Of a stretch of 64,000 nt of DNA, positions 55,023-64,000 are shown piece after piece. The notes beneath the pieces were generated by a model. It worked only from the letters and a program-made list of their open reading frames with translations, did no database searches and was not told where the DNA came from. Source of the stretch: Pachyseris speciosa (Eukaryota > Cnidaria > Anthozoa > Scleractinia > Pachyseridae); NCBI GenBank assembly GCA_016490735.1, contig JAEMWC010000197.1:713501-777500 (forward strand), read 5' to 3'. Both the position numbers and the translations under genes were made by a program. How positions within the stretch are numbered: the stretch's first letter is position 1; each line of letters begins with the position of its first letter.

Positions 55023-55238
55023 ATGAAACATTTACCCCCCCCCCTTGTCGTCGCGGGTGATCATGTTGAAATTGTGGAAATGACCCCAAATGTCAATGTC
55101 CATGATAACATCACAGCTCAACTCACGACAACCAACGACAATAGGGGGTTGGAATCATTTGGTTCTTCTTGGAATGATTCACATGAAAATTCTTCCATTG
55201 ACATGAAACCCTCCCAAACTGTGACATTGCGTATTTGA
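55023..55238 (+). CDS. Small unknown protein
   Basis: 71 codons, MKHLPPPLVVAGDHVEIVEM, with a Thr/Asn/Asp-rich middle and no recognisable motif. It overlaps the next gene's start by four bases (ATGA-like overlap), and both point the same way. A remnant of the fibre gene's end is possible. Confidence 0.35.
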   Translation: MKHLPPPLVVAGDHVEIVEMTPNVNVHDNITAQLTTTNDNRGLESFGSSWNDSHENSSIDMKPSQTVTLRI

Positions 55239-55789
55239 AAGGATCTATTCTTGCGTCACTATTGTCTAAATTTTTCAAAAAAATATACACAACCATGCGT
55301 TTACTGTTTTGGAAACCTCGACCTCCTCCCATCAACAATTTTGACTTCAACCACATCGACCCGGCCCTTCCAAAGGAAATCGTCAATATGTCAAAACAGT
55401 ACTATGCTTTTTACCACAAGAAACATTGGGGCTACAACAGGCTTTACCAAATGTACAAGCCCAGAGACTTGTTTTGTGATGTGGTTGCGGCAAAGACTAT
55501 TTTGGGTGGTGCTGTCGCTGGAGGAGTCACTCTCAGACCTGAGGTTATTGGGGTTTTGGTTGGCTTCGGTCTTCTTGTCAAAGCTGTTGCGAAGAAAAAA
55601 AATTATGCCAGAAAGATTGAAAAAGCCGACTTAGCTCGATTGGATTACAAAAAAATATTAGATGCCATACGGTTTTATCTCCGGGGAGAACCTTTCGATG
55701 AAAAAGAGTTTCTTGACAGTTTGAAAATGAAAGAAGACTTCATTTCCGACCACTGCATGGAAATCCCTGAGAAACTAGAGAGGAGATAG
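55235..55789 (+). CDS. Conserved Polinton membrane protein
   Basis: Intact 184-codon ORF. The N-terminal basic segment (LSKFFKKIYTTMRLLFWKPR) is followed by INNFDFNHIDPALP, a helical region and a pair of hydrophobic stretches around residues 85-115 (ILGGAVAGGVTL, VIGVLVGFGLLVKAVA). A C-terminal helical domain ends with AIRFYLRGEPFDEKEFLDSL. The RxYLRGxPxDE(K)xFL segment is characteristic of a protein found in many cnidarian Polinton-like elements, whose function I do not know. The start is uncertain: Met-21 (TMRLLF) is an alternative. Confidence 0.6.
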   Translation: MKGSILASLLSKFFKKIYTTMRLLFWKPRPPPINNFDFNHIDPALPKEIVNMSKQYYAFYHKKHWGYNRLYQMYKPRDLFCDVVAAKTILGGAVAGGVTLRPEVIGVLVGFGLLVKAVAKKKNYARKIEKADLARLDYKKILDAIRFYLRGEPFDEKEFLDSLKMKEDFISDHCMEIPEKLERR

Positions 55790-55844
55790 TCCAAAAAGTT
55801 CATCGCGAATTGACTTTTCCGAAATTGCAACAGCCCACCATATT

Positions 55845-56382
55845 TCAAACCTTTCTTGCGCCTTTTTGTCGTGTCTTTGGTCGAATTCTCTTGAAAGCTG
55901 GTAAAATGTTTTCGAGAATTTCTTTTTTGCGCGGCCAAACGTCCTCTGGAACCGATTTGATATAGTTGTGGAAGAAACAAACGTAATTAACCGACTTCTT
56001 GTCAAAGTTCGCGAACTCGTGCATGATGTTTCCTAAAAACACCCACCGCACCGCGCCATACTCTCGTCCTCCTGGCAACGCGCAGGTGTTGACTACGTTG
56101 AAAATGTTGTATCTTTGCAGAGTTTTGCGGATGTGGGTCAGGGAAATCACAACCGGCTGCCAGCCTTTCTCTTCTCTGCGAGAGTGGAACACTGTGTCTA
56201 GTTTTTGTACCAGCCCGCATTTTCAACAAACAAGTTCGAAAGCTTTCGATTTTTCCTCCACCTTCTCCGCGCAATGCCATTCGCTTTTTTCTTCACTCAC
56301 CACAAGTGGTGGTGGGTTGGGAGCAGCGAACGCCTGCCAAGCTTTTTGTTTTTCTTCTTCTCCAATCTCGATTCCGAACATT
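55845..56382 (-). pseudogene. Zinc-ribbon-like protein with nonsense mutation
   Basis: Starts MFGIEIGEEEKQKAWQAF and runs to LVC-stop-KCGLVQK. The TGA at 56223-56225 most simply comes from CGA, giving a VCxKCGLV motif as in TFIIB-type zinc ribbons, with an upstream Cys in EWHCAEK. After the stop the same frame continues: VVISLTHIRKTLQRYN, GGREYGAVRWVFLGN and FHNYIKSVPEDVWPRKKE. The zinc-ribbon pair suggests a transcription-factor-like or nucleic-acid-binding protein, but the second half matches no family I know. Confidence 0.45.
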
Positions 56383-56439
56383 GTTGGGTTTTTCTTTCAG
56401 ATATATTTTTCTGTCAGAAATATTTTCTTTCAGAAATAT

Positions 56440-57453
56440 TTTCTTTGAGAAATATATGTGCAAATGGAGTGTCAAGACGGAAGCGTCGTTTGTCGAGAAT
56501 TTTTTATAGTTCAGGGGGGTATTGGAAGGGATGGGGTGCGTTCAAAAAATTGGCACAAGAAGCAAAAGTTTCGGAAAAGGTGGCAGAAAAATGGTTGCGA
56601 AGATAGGCGCTCTGGCAGGTATTTCTTCCTCCACCTCGGGTCGTTCCTCACCCAAAGTTTGACGTGCCTGTGCCCAACGCGGTATACCAGGCCGACCTGA
56701 TTTTCTTACCTCATGATCAAGCCAGAGGTAAAGTTTGGAAATATGCCCTCACTGTTGTTGATGTTGGAAGCCCGTTCAAAGAGGCCGAACCACTTTCCAC
56801 AAAACATTCACAAGAAGTTGCTTCGCCTTTCGAAAAAATTTATAAACGGGGGCCATTAAAATGCCGAAGTTGTTGCAAGTTGACCCGGGAGCATCACGCA
56901 TATTATGAACAAGCACGACACAACCATCCGACGCGGCCATCCAAATCTTCATCGTGACCAAGGAGTTGTAGAACGATTCAATCGAACACTTGCAGAGTGG
57001 CTTTTTCGATATCAATACGGTGTGGAAATGCGAAGACCTGGAGGGGCACGATCTGTGGCTTGGGTGGAACGGCTTCCTCGCGTCATCGCTGCCATTAACA
57101 ATCGCCCAACCCTCTTGATTGTAATGAAACCAGTTGATGCAATCAAACAAGGACGTGTGAATTCAGAACCAGCTACTGCACCTTATTTGAGGCCTGTCGG
57201 TTTTGAAGAAGATCTTCTTCCAAAAGGAACAAAAGTGCGACATCTTTATCTTCCTGGTGAATTGAAAGGTGGGGCACGAAGAGCAACTGATCCGATTTGG
57301 TCAATGGATGTGTTCAAAATTGGGCTGGTCATGACCAAGCCACGCCAGCCCGCTTTGTATTGGCTTGCCACTGGCCCGTGCCGCAGTTTTGTGCGAGAAG
57401 AATTGATGGTTGTCCCCCCCAAAACACAATTACCTCCAGCAAGTCTCACTTGA
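56440..57453 (+). pseudogene. Retroviral-type (RVE) integrase, degenerate
   Basis: Order on the plus strand: YWKGWGAFKKLAQEAKVSEK (N-terminal HTH-like), then an in-frame TAG at 56604-56606 where a Gln codon is expected. The catalytic core follows with VYQADLIFLPHD (first Asp), KYALTVVDV and QVDPG (second Asp, in a different frame near 56880), then RRGHPNLHRDQGVVERFNRT (catalytic Glu). The C-terminal domain has PKGTKVRHLYLPGELKGG and RATDPIWSMDVF, ending VPPKTQLPPASL. About 6 residues around the second Asp are lost and two frameshifts are present. This integrase type inserts Polinton DNA; here it is inactive. Confidence 0.9.
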
Positions 57454-57705
57454 GATTCTTCACCCATTTCTTTCTTTCGTAATAACTCTTCGGAATTATT
57501 TCTTGAAACACGTCACAATAATTTTTCCAGGGTAAATCAAATTTGTGAATTTCTCCTTCTCGCAAACAAGACAAACAAGCCTCATGAATTCACACCCGCA
57601 TTTTGCGCAAACAACGATTTTTGGTGTCCCCCGTCTCCGCGTGCAAATGGGAATTCTACAATTCTCCATGTTTCTTTTAAATACATTTCAATGAAAACCA
57701 TTCCT

Positions 57706-60700
57706 TCAAAAAGGCGTCGCACAATGATACTCAATCGGTTCCGTGTGAATTTCGTCTGGAGGAACATGGCGCTTATATTTGTAAGCAGACATACCGAGTT
57801 TCTTTTGGTGATAGGTCACCATGTGGCCGACTCGCATTCGAAAGCCCATGTTTTCAGCCAAATCACAAAACCCATCAAGTGCTGCTTTGAAACGATTCCA
57901 AGTGATCTGATTGTGTCTTTTCGACATGCCCTTTGTTGAAAATTTTTGCAGAATCTCCTTTGTCAACATAATAACATTTGGAACAGAGGGCAATCGCGCC
58001 TCGACCTTCACATTCAAGTTTGAATAACCCTGGTGTGCGCCCGCTCCATTTGTTCCACGCCAACCGGTTCTTTTTATTTTAAAAATCTTCTCTCATAATC
58101 GATTTGACGACATCTTCCAGTCTTTCACCACTTATCGCCAGATAGTTGCTGTCTGTGTCCATTTGAATCAATTCAAAATCTTTTCTGTCGATGTGTTTGT
58201 CAAGGAAATCAAAGTAAAACTCCAGCATCCTCAATTTTGCCAGTTGATAAACCGCAATTCCAACTTGAAACGGTCTTCTTATCTCGATTCGCCTCTTTCG
58301 ACTGTCCAACTCATACACATCCCCAATTTCATCAAGATCTTCAAAGAGAGGGCTTCTCAATGCTCTGTCTACAACCTTCTCACCCTTCGTGTAAATCGTG
58401 TCTATGTGCCTTTCAACTGCTTCAATCATTTTACCATAGGCGCTATTACCGAACAGTTTGAACATATCAGCAAGTATTGATTTGCTTTTGTCTGTGTCTC
58501 CTACTCATCGTGCAGCTGTGACTTCTTCCACAAACCAAGTGAAAGGCTTGCCAACTGCATAGTTTGTTGTGCGATAAACAGCTTTTATCTTGCGCCATGA
58601 TCGATATACCATCTCAACAGGGGCTCATAAAATGCTGAAAAATGTATGTGAATGGCTACATGTAAATAAGCTGACACTTAACATTAAAAAGTCAAACTTT
58701 GTTATTTTTCGACCTCCACAGCGATCGCTAAATTATGAGATTAAACTCAAAGTAATTGACCACAGCACCAACATATCGTCAGGTATAGAATGTAAGGAAT
58801 ATATTAAGTACGTAGGTGTCCTGATTGACAACCATTTGTCCTGGAAATATCACATAGACTATATTGCCGTGAAGATTAGTAAAATTGTTGGAGTCATAGC
58901 TCGTCTAAGACACTTCGTTCCTTTCTGTACTTTGAGAAGAATATATCAGTCCCTCATGCTTCCCCACTTGACATATGGTTTGACTGCTTGGGGCCAAGCC
59001 GCAAAAGCCCATCTTAATAAATTATTGTTGCTTCAAAAACGTGCACTACGTATGATGCATTTTCTAAATCCAATAACTCATGCCATTCCTTTTTTTATTT
59101 CTTCAAAAATATTACCCATTCATCTGCTTTACTTTGAAGCTATCTTACACTCTATGTATGATGTTTCAAATAACTGTGCTCCAAAAGCTATCTCTGCAAA
59201 ATTTGTCAAGACCAGCTCGGTTCATTCATATAACACGAGGGCTTCATCTTGTGGCAAATATCATACCAAATTTTCACGTCTAAATCAACAGCGGGACTCT
59301 TTTTTATGCTTTGGCGCGAAAGCGTGGAATTGTCTCCCATCGCAAATATGTAATCTACCAAAACTGGCGTTCAAGAAATCAATTCGCAAAGCTTTATTCG
59401 CAGCTTTAGAAGGCGAGGAGGATTATATTGAGGCACCTAATTTACTATCCAAAATTAATTTATATTTTACATAACCTTTTGTAACCATTCATTGTTAATG
59501 TCTTCGCCTGTTTAGTTTGTTTAGTTTATTAAGCTACCTATTACTAATCAATTGTGTAACCATATTTATCTCCGGATGCTAATGATTGTATTTTATTTAT
59601 AGTTTATTCCTGTCATTGTTCATAGTCTGTTATTTGAAGCTTACAAATTGATTTATTTTCTTCTTCTTTTTTTTTTCTTCCTGCACAACTCGCCTCCACT
59701 AGCTTACGCTATATGCGAGTTGTACATGTTCTTCTTTTAATTGTTAAATATTAATAAAGTTTATTGTCATAAATCAACATTTTGTTTGCAGATAACGCGC
59801 CAACAAGTTTTTTCCCTTCCGTTTTTTTCCTGCCTGTTTTCTGGAGATAATCCAACATGTGTTGTGGAATGGCTTCATCAGGAACCTCTTTGTTGATAAA
59901 GAAAGGACACATTTCCTCGAAGTTTGGACATAAAACTTTTGGAATCTCAATATCTATCTCCGCAAACCCAAACCATTGCCTTTTCTTCAATCTTTCCACA
60001 AAATTGTGCACAGCGCAAAATCGATCATTGAAATGGGAAATTGTTTCTTGCCCACAAGGCATGTCTCGAAGCATGATGGAAAGATACAACGCATTCGCAT
60101 CATAACCCAAAATTCGCCTGCAAGGCTCGGGATTGGTAATTTGATGATTTCTGATATGTGTTTGCCCAACTTCATGATAACGGGTAAAAATGACACTTGG
60201 CCCTCCGACAACGGCGCCTTGCAACATGTTGTAAGCTTCTTCACAAGGCGTCCAAAGCCTGGATCCTGTGTGAAATGACCCCTGCAAAAGATATTGCATG
60301 CTGACTCCCGGGGTGGAAACGCTGTCTTTCAACATGTCAATTCCTTTCTCAGTGAAAAAATCTCTCATTTTTGTTAATGCCTCCAACCCAGGTATTACAT
60401 CCAAATTATTGTAGTATTTCAACCAATCAGCAAAGATTTCCATACCTTTTTCCTCGAACACTTTGGTGCATTGTTCATACTCTTCCTCTGACAAACGTAA
60501 TTTCCCATGAAGTTTGGAATATCAATAATAATGAGGAGGGAGACCAGGAAAATCAAGTTTATTAGGTGAATCAAACCATTCATAGGGAAACCAAGATTTT
60601 TTTGTTTCACAACCAAAGGCTTTCACCCAATTTTCATAGCTTGTTCCTTGCGCAAGATAGTTGGTTATGTCAAGAAACTTGAAATGAGGGGTTGTGATAA

Positions 60701-62544
60701 ACATAGTCTTATTAGCTTTCTTCGCAATTTTTATCTTCTTTGCCTGGTCTGATAAAAGACTTGGAAAAGGATGTTTTTTTTATCAAATTCAAATCATATC
60801 TTCCTGAATTAAAACCAAGATCTGGCACTTGATCACACAATTCCTCAATCTTCAAGCGCTGTTTCTTAGGCCAAAAATTCCTTGTCAGGAAGAAATTCTT
60901 TTCTAACAGCTTCTCTTATTCGACTTCCTCTTTTTTTTCCAATTCTTCCATGAAAAGTGACACAAGTTGCGTTGGATCTTTGTTACATATATGGGTTGGT
61001 TCTGGATTCATGGTGTCCCCAAGAGAAACAGAAATTGGAACGTGCTCGGCGTTTTCTATCAAAAGGTCCGGTGTTGGCTCTTTGCATGTGTTCACATTTC
61101 CAAAGGCTTCGAAATCGAAGATTATTGCGTGTGGATAACTTCTTTGAAAAGGTTTGGGGAGGTTTTCCCTTGAAAGAAACCCGGCTTGACATTCCCACAT
61201 TTCCACAACAATAAAGGCCAGCTTCTCTTAATTTTCTTGTTCTTTGTTGGGTTTTCATGTATCTTATGTTGAGAGACGTGCCGGTTTCATTTGGAAAGGG
61301 TTCATCACGATCATTCGGATAACATCTTGGACAACCGTGAAATACACAACCATGAAACTGGAATATTGTTCGGGAAATGGGTTCATATCCGTCCACACAA
61401 GCTTTATCAATCCACCTTTCTCTACCATGACCACACCTCGCATGGTGAATGTGTACCCCTCTTTTTTGCGCTTCCATCTCAATCCAAATAACGGATGAAT
61501 TGGATGCGTTGGATGTTGGAAAGAAAGCTTTTTCAAAACTACTTTGAAGTTTTGTTGGTGGTTTATTTGAAAATTCTATCTTTGTTGTTCCTTTCACACA
61601 CCTTTCGATAATATGTCGATCCAAGTTGTTTCTTGTTGTAAATCTTGCGTTACAAATAGCACATACATAAATATGAGCAAGTTTAGTGATATCCTTAATC
61701 AGAAAAGCGTGATCTTCATAGATACCAATTGTCATCACTTTCACTTTATTTGTTGGGCTGCGGCGAAGATACCAAATAATAGAACCATTTTCTTGGGCTG
61801 GCTCATAAACACGAAAACCAATCCATTCTGAAGCTGGCCGCCCAAAATTGAAATGTTGTTCTATTTTTTCCAAATCTTCCAAACTTGTTTTTTGACAATC
61901 TTCCTTTTTCAATCTTAGGTTTCTAAAGTAACGTCTTGCAAGATTAAGTGCTTTTCTTTCACATCTGTCGACTCTTGCTTCGTCCCCATCCTACCAAAGA
62001 GCCAAACATCTCCAAATACATAAATTATCTTCAAAACGATCCAATGCAATCATCGCTCGTGAATGTGCTAAATTACACAACCATTCTCGAAGCTTCCCAG
62101 CATCGAGCAAAGGTTGTCTGTCTTGAACAGCCTTGACATCCACTCGATAAAAACTATCAAAACCCCAATTCGTCCCACCATCCACTTGCCCGGTGATTTG
62201 TCCACCTGTGACACGTTTGTTTTCCTGATCAGCCAACCAATCTCTTGCTTCATCAAGTCGTTTAAACCAAGGGGAACCTTTTGTTGATTCCCAATTTGCT
62301 TTAACTTCATCGGTGACAACATGTCTTCTTTTGTTACACACTAATACTTCAGATAAAATGATGTTCCAACCCTTTCCCCGATTTTTTCCATGAATTCCTC
62401 TGTTTTATTTTCTTCCAACTTATCCAAACATCTCCAAATAAAATAACGCCTTCCTTTTCCAGTTAACTCAACACCTTCAAACTCTGTGTTGTATAAAGTT
62501 TCAAGACTTTCGGGCTCATTTACTTGTGTTGGACGATGAATCAT
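57706..62544 (-). pseudogene. Protein-primed DNA polymerase B, degenerate and interrupted
   Basis: Minus strand order: SFYRVDVKAVQDRQPL; zinc-finger-like CAICNARFTTRNNLDRH; HIHHARCGHGRERW and HGCVFHGCPR endonuclease-like region; exonuclease motif IIFDFEAFG (about 61110); FLDITNYLAQGTSYENWVK; palm motif A ILGYDANALY (about 60110). A LINE insertion (58603-59760) comes next, then motif B KLFGNSAYGKM, motif C QMDTDS, and the C-terminal ITWNRFKAAL and IHTEPIEYH. At least six frameshifts and a TGA at 58505-58507 (from CGA) are seen. This is the large Polinton-type pPolB, normally above 1200 residues. A zinc finger and HNH-like segment preceding the exonuclease is usual in cnidarian copies. Confidence 0.92.
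58603..59760 (+). mobile_element. 5'-truncated LINE nested in polB
   Basis: The plus-strand ORF (about 290 codons, no stop) carries VCEWLHVNKLTLNIKKSNF, YIKYVGVLIDNHLSWKYH, LMLPHLTYGLTAWG and FGAKAWNCLPSQICN. It is the region after the YADD motif of a non-LTR RT, ending at TAA near 59472. A 280-bp 3' UTR ends in TTAATAAAGTTTATTGTC. The polB reading frame can be followed on both sides, in DNKLY at 59755 and in RKIKAVYRTTNYAVG at 58590, so the insertion postdates the Polinton. Because its ORF is open, it is younger than the host element's decay. Confidence 0.88.
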
Positions 62545-62928
62545 AGAGGGGAGGGCTCAAACTCTTGCAATACTTCCACCATTTTTTGGGGAGAAAGGGG
62601 TTTGGGTTTTCTTGTTTCTTTGGGAAAACAAAAGTAAAATTCGTTGGGATAGTTGCGCTTGGGTGATTCATCAACAGGAAAATTCCGCATGACATCTGCT
62701 TTCTTTTCCTCCCAGCTTTTTATCTTTTTCTTTATTTTTTTTACGAGGAGGTGGAATTGGTCTCTCTTCATCCTCAAATAATAATTCATACAAAAGTGTT
62801 GCCATTTCACCCGCGTTGTACTCAAGAATATTTTCAACATTTTTCATTGAAGACAATGATGTAGGTTTCTTTGTTTGAACTTTGCTTTCTCTCTTCCCGT
62901 GGTCCACTTTGCGTGAGGTTGTCGACAT
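62541..62928 (-). pseudogene. Right-end ORF with TIR leader
   Basis: Starts in the right TIR with MSTTSRKVDHGKRESKVQ, runs through NILEYNAGEMATLLYELLFE and, after a frame change near 62740, ends KPLSPQKMVEVLQEFEPSPL. Its stop overlaps the first ATG of the polB frame as ATGA. It may be the original N-terminus of a polB polyprotein or a separate small gene translated just ahead of it. The leader is the same as in left-end gene 1. Confidence 0.5.
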
Positions 62929-63212
62929 TCTCCTGCCTATATTTTCGCTGGAAAAAATTTCCGACTGGTTTATTGGTATACCTTGCTATCCTTTGTGTCT
63001 AATTGGTGACACAATTATTCTTCATACCCATTTCTCTAATTGCATGACTCGTCAAACCGGTTTGACTGGTTTTGGGTTGGCCCTAGTTTGCAAAAGAAGA
63101 TCTTGGGTCAAAAAAATCCTCTGCTCCTTGTTTACATTCCAAACACTTCCCAAGTAGTATAGCCGGAGCTAAACAACTACTGTTTCAAACAACCGAGGAC
63201 GAGAAGCGAAGT
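62832..63212 (-). repeat. Polinton right terminal inverted repeat
   Basis: Complement of 47446-47822, with scattered substitutions (for example GTGACACAATT for GTGTCACGAATT). Includes the same palindrome AAACCGGTTT and the coding leader. Confidence 0.9.
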
Positions 63213-63266
63213 GACGAGGACGATGGTTGTGCGAAACGGTAGTTGTTTAGCTCCGGCTATACTACT
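63154..63266. repeat. Snap-back end beyond the right TIR
   Basis: The 27-bp GTAGTTGTTTAGCTCCGGCT...ACTAC, which belongs inside the TIR (63154-63180 in complement), occurs again in opposite orientation at 63240-63266, immediately at the junction with copy B flank. The arms enclose 59 bp. The left end lacks this extra piece. Confidence 0.85.
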
Positions 63267-64000
63267 GTCTGGATGAAATCGCAAAGCGGAAGAGTGGAAC
63301 CCCGCTCTACGGACACCCGCTTGAAACGGACATTCGGATATTACAGACAGTTTCGTTTGTTCCGACGAAAAGCTCATATAGTTTCACTAAAATAACCTCT
63401 CTTAATACAGACAACGGATACTTTTCTGTGTTCCACTTTACGGACACTGGTTATCTCTGCACTGTTCATTTTCAGTGTTTGATCCTTGAACTGTAGTCCT
63501 TTCCTTCCACACACGTCTACCGATCCTCAGTTGGTATACTTTGACTTTTATGACTATACCAGTGTGGTTTTTTGTGTTCGGAAAGTCATATGGAATGTGG
63601 CTGATAATTTCCTTTAATACTCTGGTTGCAGTCCTTGTAAACCGTGAAATCCTCTTATCCAGGAAAGTTACCGCAAAGTTTCTTTGATTTGAACTTGTCG
63701 GTTACAGTCACAGTTACTGTTAAGAAATGAAGCAACGTTTTGTTACCGTAAATATGTTTGCTTTAGTCTTTGCATCGATAAGATATGTCCGCGACGTTTT
63801 ATTTCAAAGAGCCAGCTTAACGGGAACCCTGATAATACGGACACTTAAGCATGTTCCCTTGGTGTCCGTATTAAACTGGTTCCACTGTACTGCTCTGCTT
63901 GAGTTCATCACGCCGTGACCACATAGATCGTGTTTGTTTGTTTGTTTCTTTTTTTCTTTTGATAAGGGGAAAGTGGGTGGGGGAGGGGGAGCGATTTGAC

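Larger units (their letters stand above)
47446..63266. mobile_element. Polinton (Maverick) endogenous virus, degenerate
   Basis: A 15.8-kb element inserted in copy B; copy A has the empty site at about 8978. It has inverted termini of about 375 bp, a protein-primed DNA polymerase, a retroviral-type integrase, an adenain-like protease, and capsid and minor capsid candidates, the gene set defining Polintons. Right block (minus): polB. Middle: integrase (plus), zinc-ribbon protein (minus), fibre, small and membrane proteins (plus), capsid cluster (minus). Left: AT-rich plus-strand small genes. Most genes are broken by stops and frameshifts and a LINE interrupts polB. No FtsK/HerA-type packaging ATPase with a Walker A motif was found, though it is expected in a full element. 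Confidence 0.93.
30075..64000 (+). repeat. Segmental duplication, copy B (interrupted)
   Basis: Collinear with 1127-9760 but expanded fourfold by mobile elements. Homologous segments are about 30075-31257, 34650-34890, 35500-38790, 39245-41130, 41585-41745, 46595-47441 and 63267-64000. It continues to the window end, so copies of SLATT-like genes 2 and 3 may follow outside it. All genes in copy B carry lesions. Confidence 0.9.

Overview
This is eukaryotic, almost certainly cnidarian (anthozoan, probably coral or anemone) nuclear DNA. The evidence is spliced exons with GT/AG borders, a SNAPC3 gene, tRNA-derived SINEs, many 5'-truncated non-LTR retrotransposons, Penelope-type fragments, a DIRS/PAT-type tyrosine-recombinase retroelement, hammerhead ribozymes and an integrated Polinton (Maverick) whose integrase and polymerase resemble those common in cnidarian genomes. 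The species cannot be fixed from the sequence alone.

Layout. Positions 1-9.8 kb (copy A) hold the 3' part of a SNAPC3 gene (six exons, 514-5975, +) followed by a single-exon 2TM gene of a SLATT-like family on the minus strand (8231-8851). Two more intact family members lie at 10.0 and 14.5 kb (+). From 15 to 29 kb the window is mostly repeats: MITEs, LINE and Penelope fragments, a 2.5-kb minisatellite with a 105-bp higher-order unit (22.6-25.1 kb), a foldback region with AT microsatellites and a hammerhead ribozyme (26-27 kb), and an inverted pair of tRNA-like elements (27.5-27.9 kb).

From about 30.07 kb to the window end lies a second, decayed copy (copy B) of 1.13-9.76 kb. Its SNAPC3 exons and its SLATT-like gene carry frame-breaking lesions. 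Copy B has been expanded by insertions absent from copy A: a PAT/DIRS-type element (31.26-34.65 kb), two MITEs, a Penelope fragment with GIY-YIG domain and hammerhead (41.1-41.6 kb), a foldback transposon (42.3-44.7 kb) that itself received a four-unit hammerhead-ribozyme (retrozyme-like) array with target-site duplication (43.55-44.55 kb), the 5' part of a LINE with endonuclease domain and 2A-like motif (44.7-46.6 kb), and a 15.8-kb Polinton (47.44-63.27 kb). Copy A preserves the empty site for most of these, so boundaries can be read by comparison.

The Polinton has terminal inverted repeats of about 375 bp. It carries a protein-primed PolB, a retroviral-type integrase, an adenain-like protease, a double-jelly-roll-type capsid candidate, a pVI/pX-like minor protein, a large virion protein ending in a phospholipase-A2-like domain, a minor capsid candidate, a fibre-like protein, a membrane protein, a zinc-ribbon protein and a left-end AT-rich set of small genes sharing a Cys motif. 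Most genes carry stops or frameshifts, and a LINE sits inside polB, so it is a fossil endogenous virus. I did not find a packaging ATPase.

The observations I rate highest are the ribozyme array with its TSD, the other hammerheads scattered through the window, the capsid-encoding Polinton with its unusual right end and paired Cys-motif genes, and the SLATT-like gene cluster with N-myristoylation-like N-termini.
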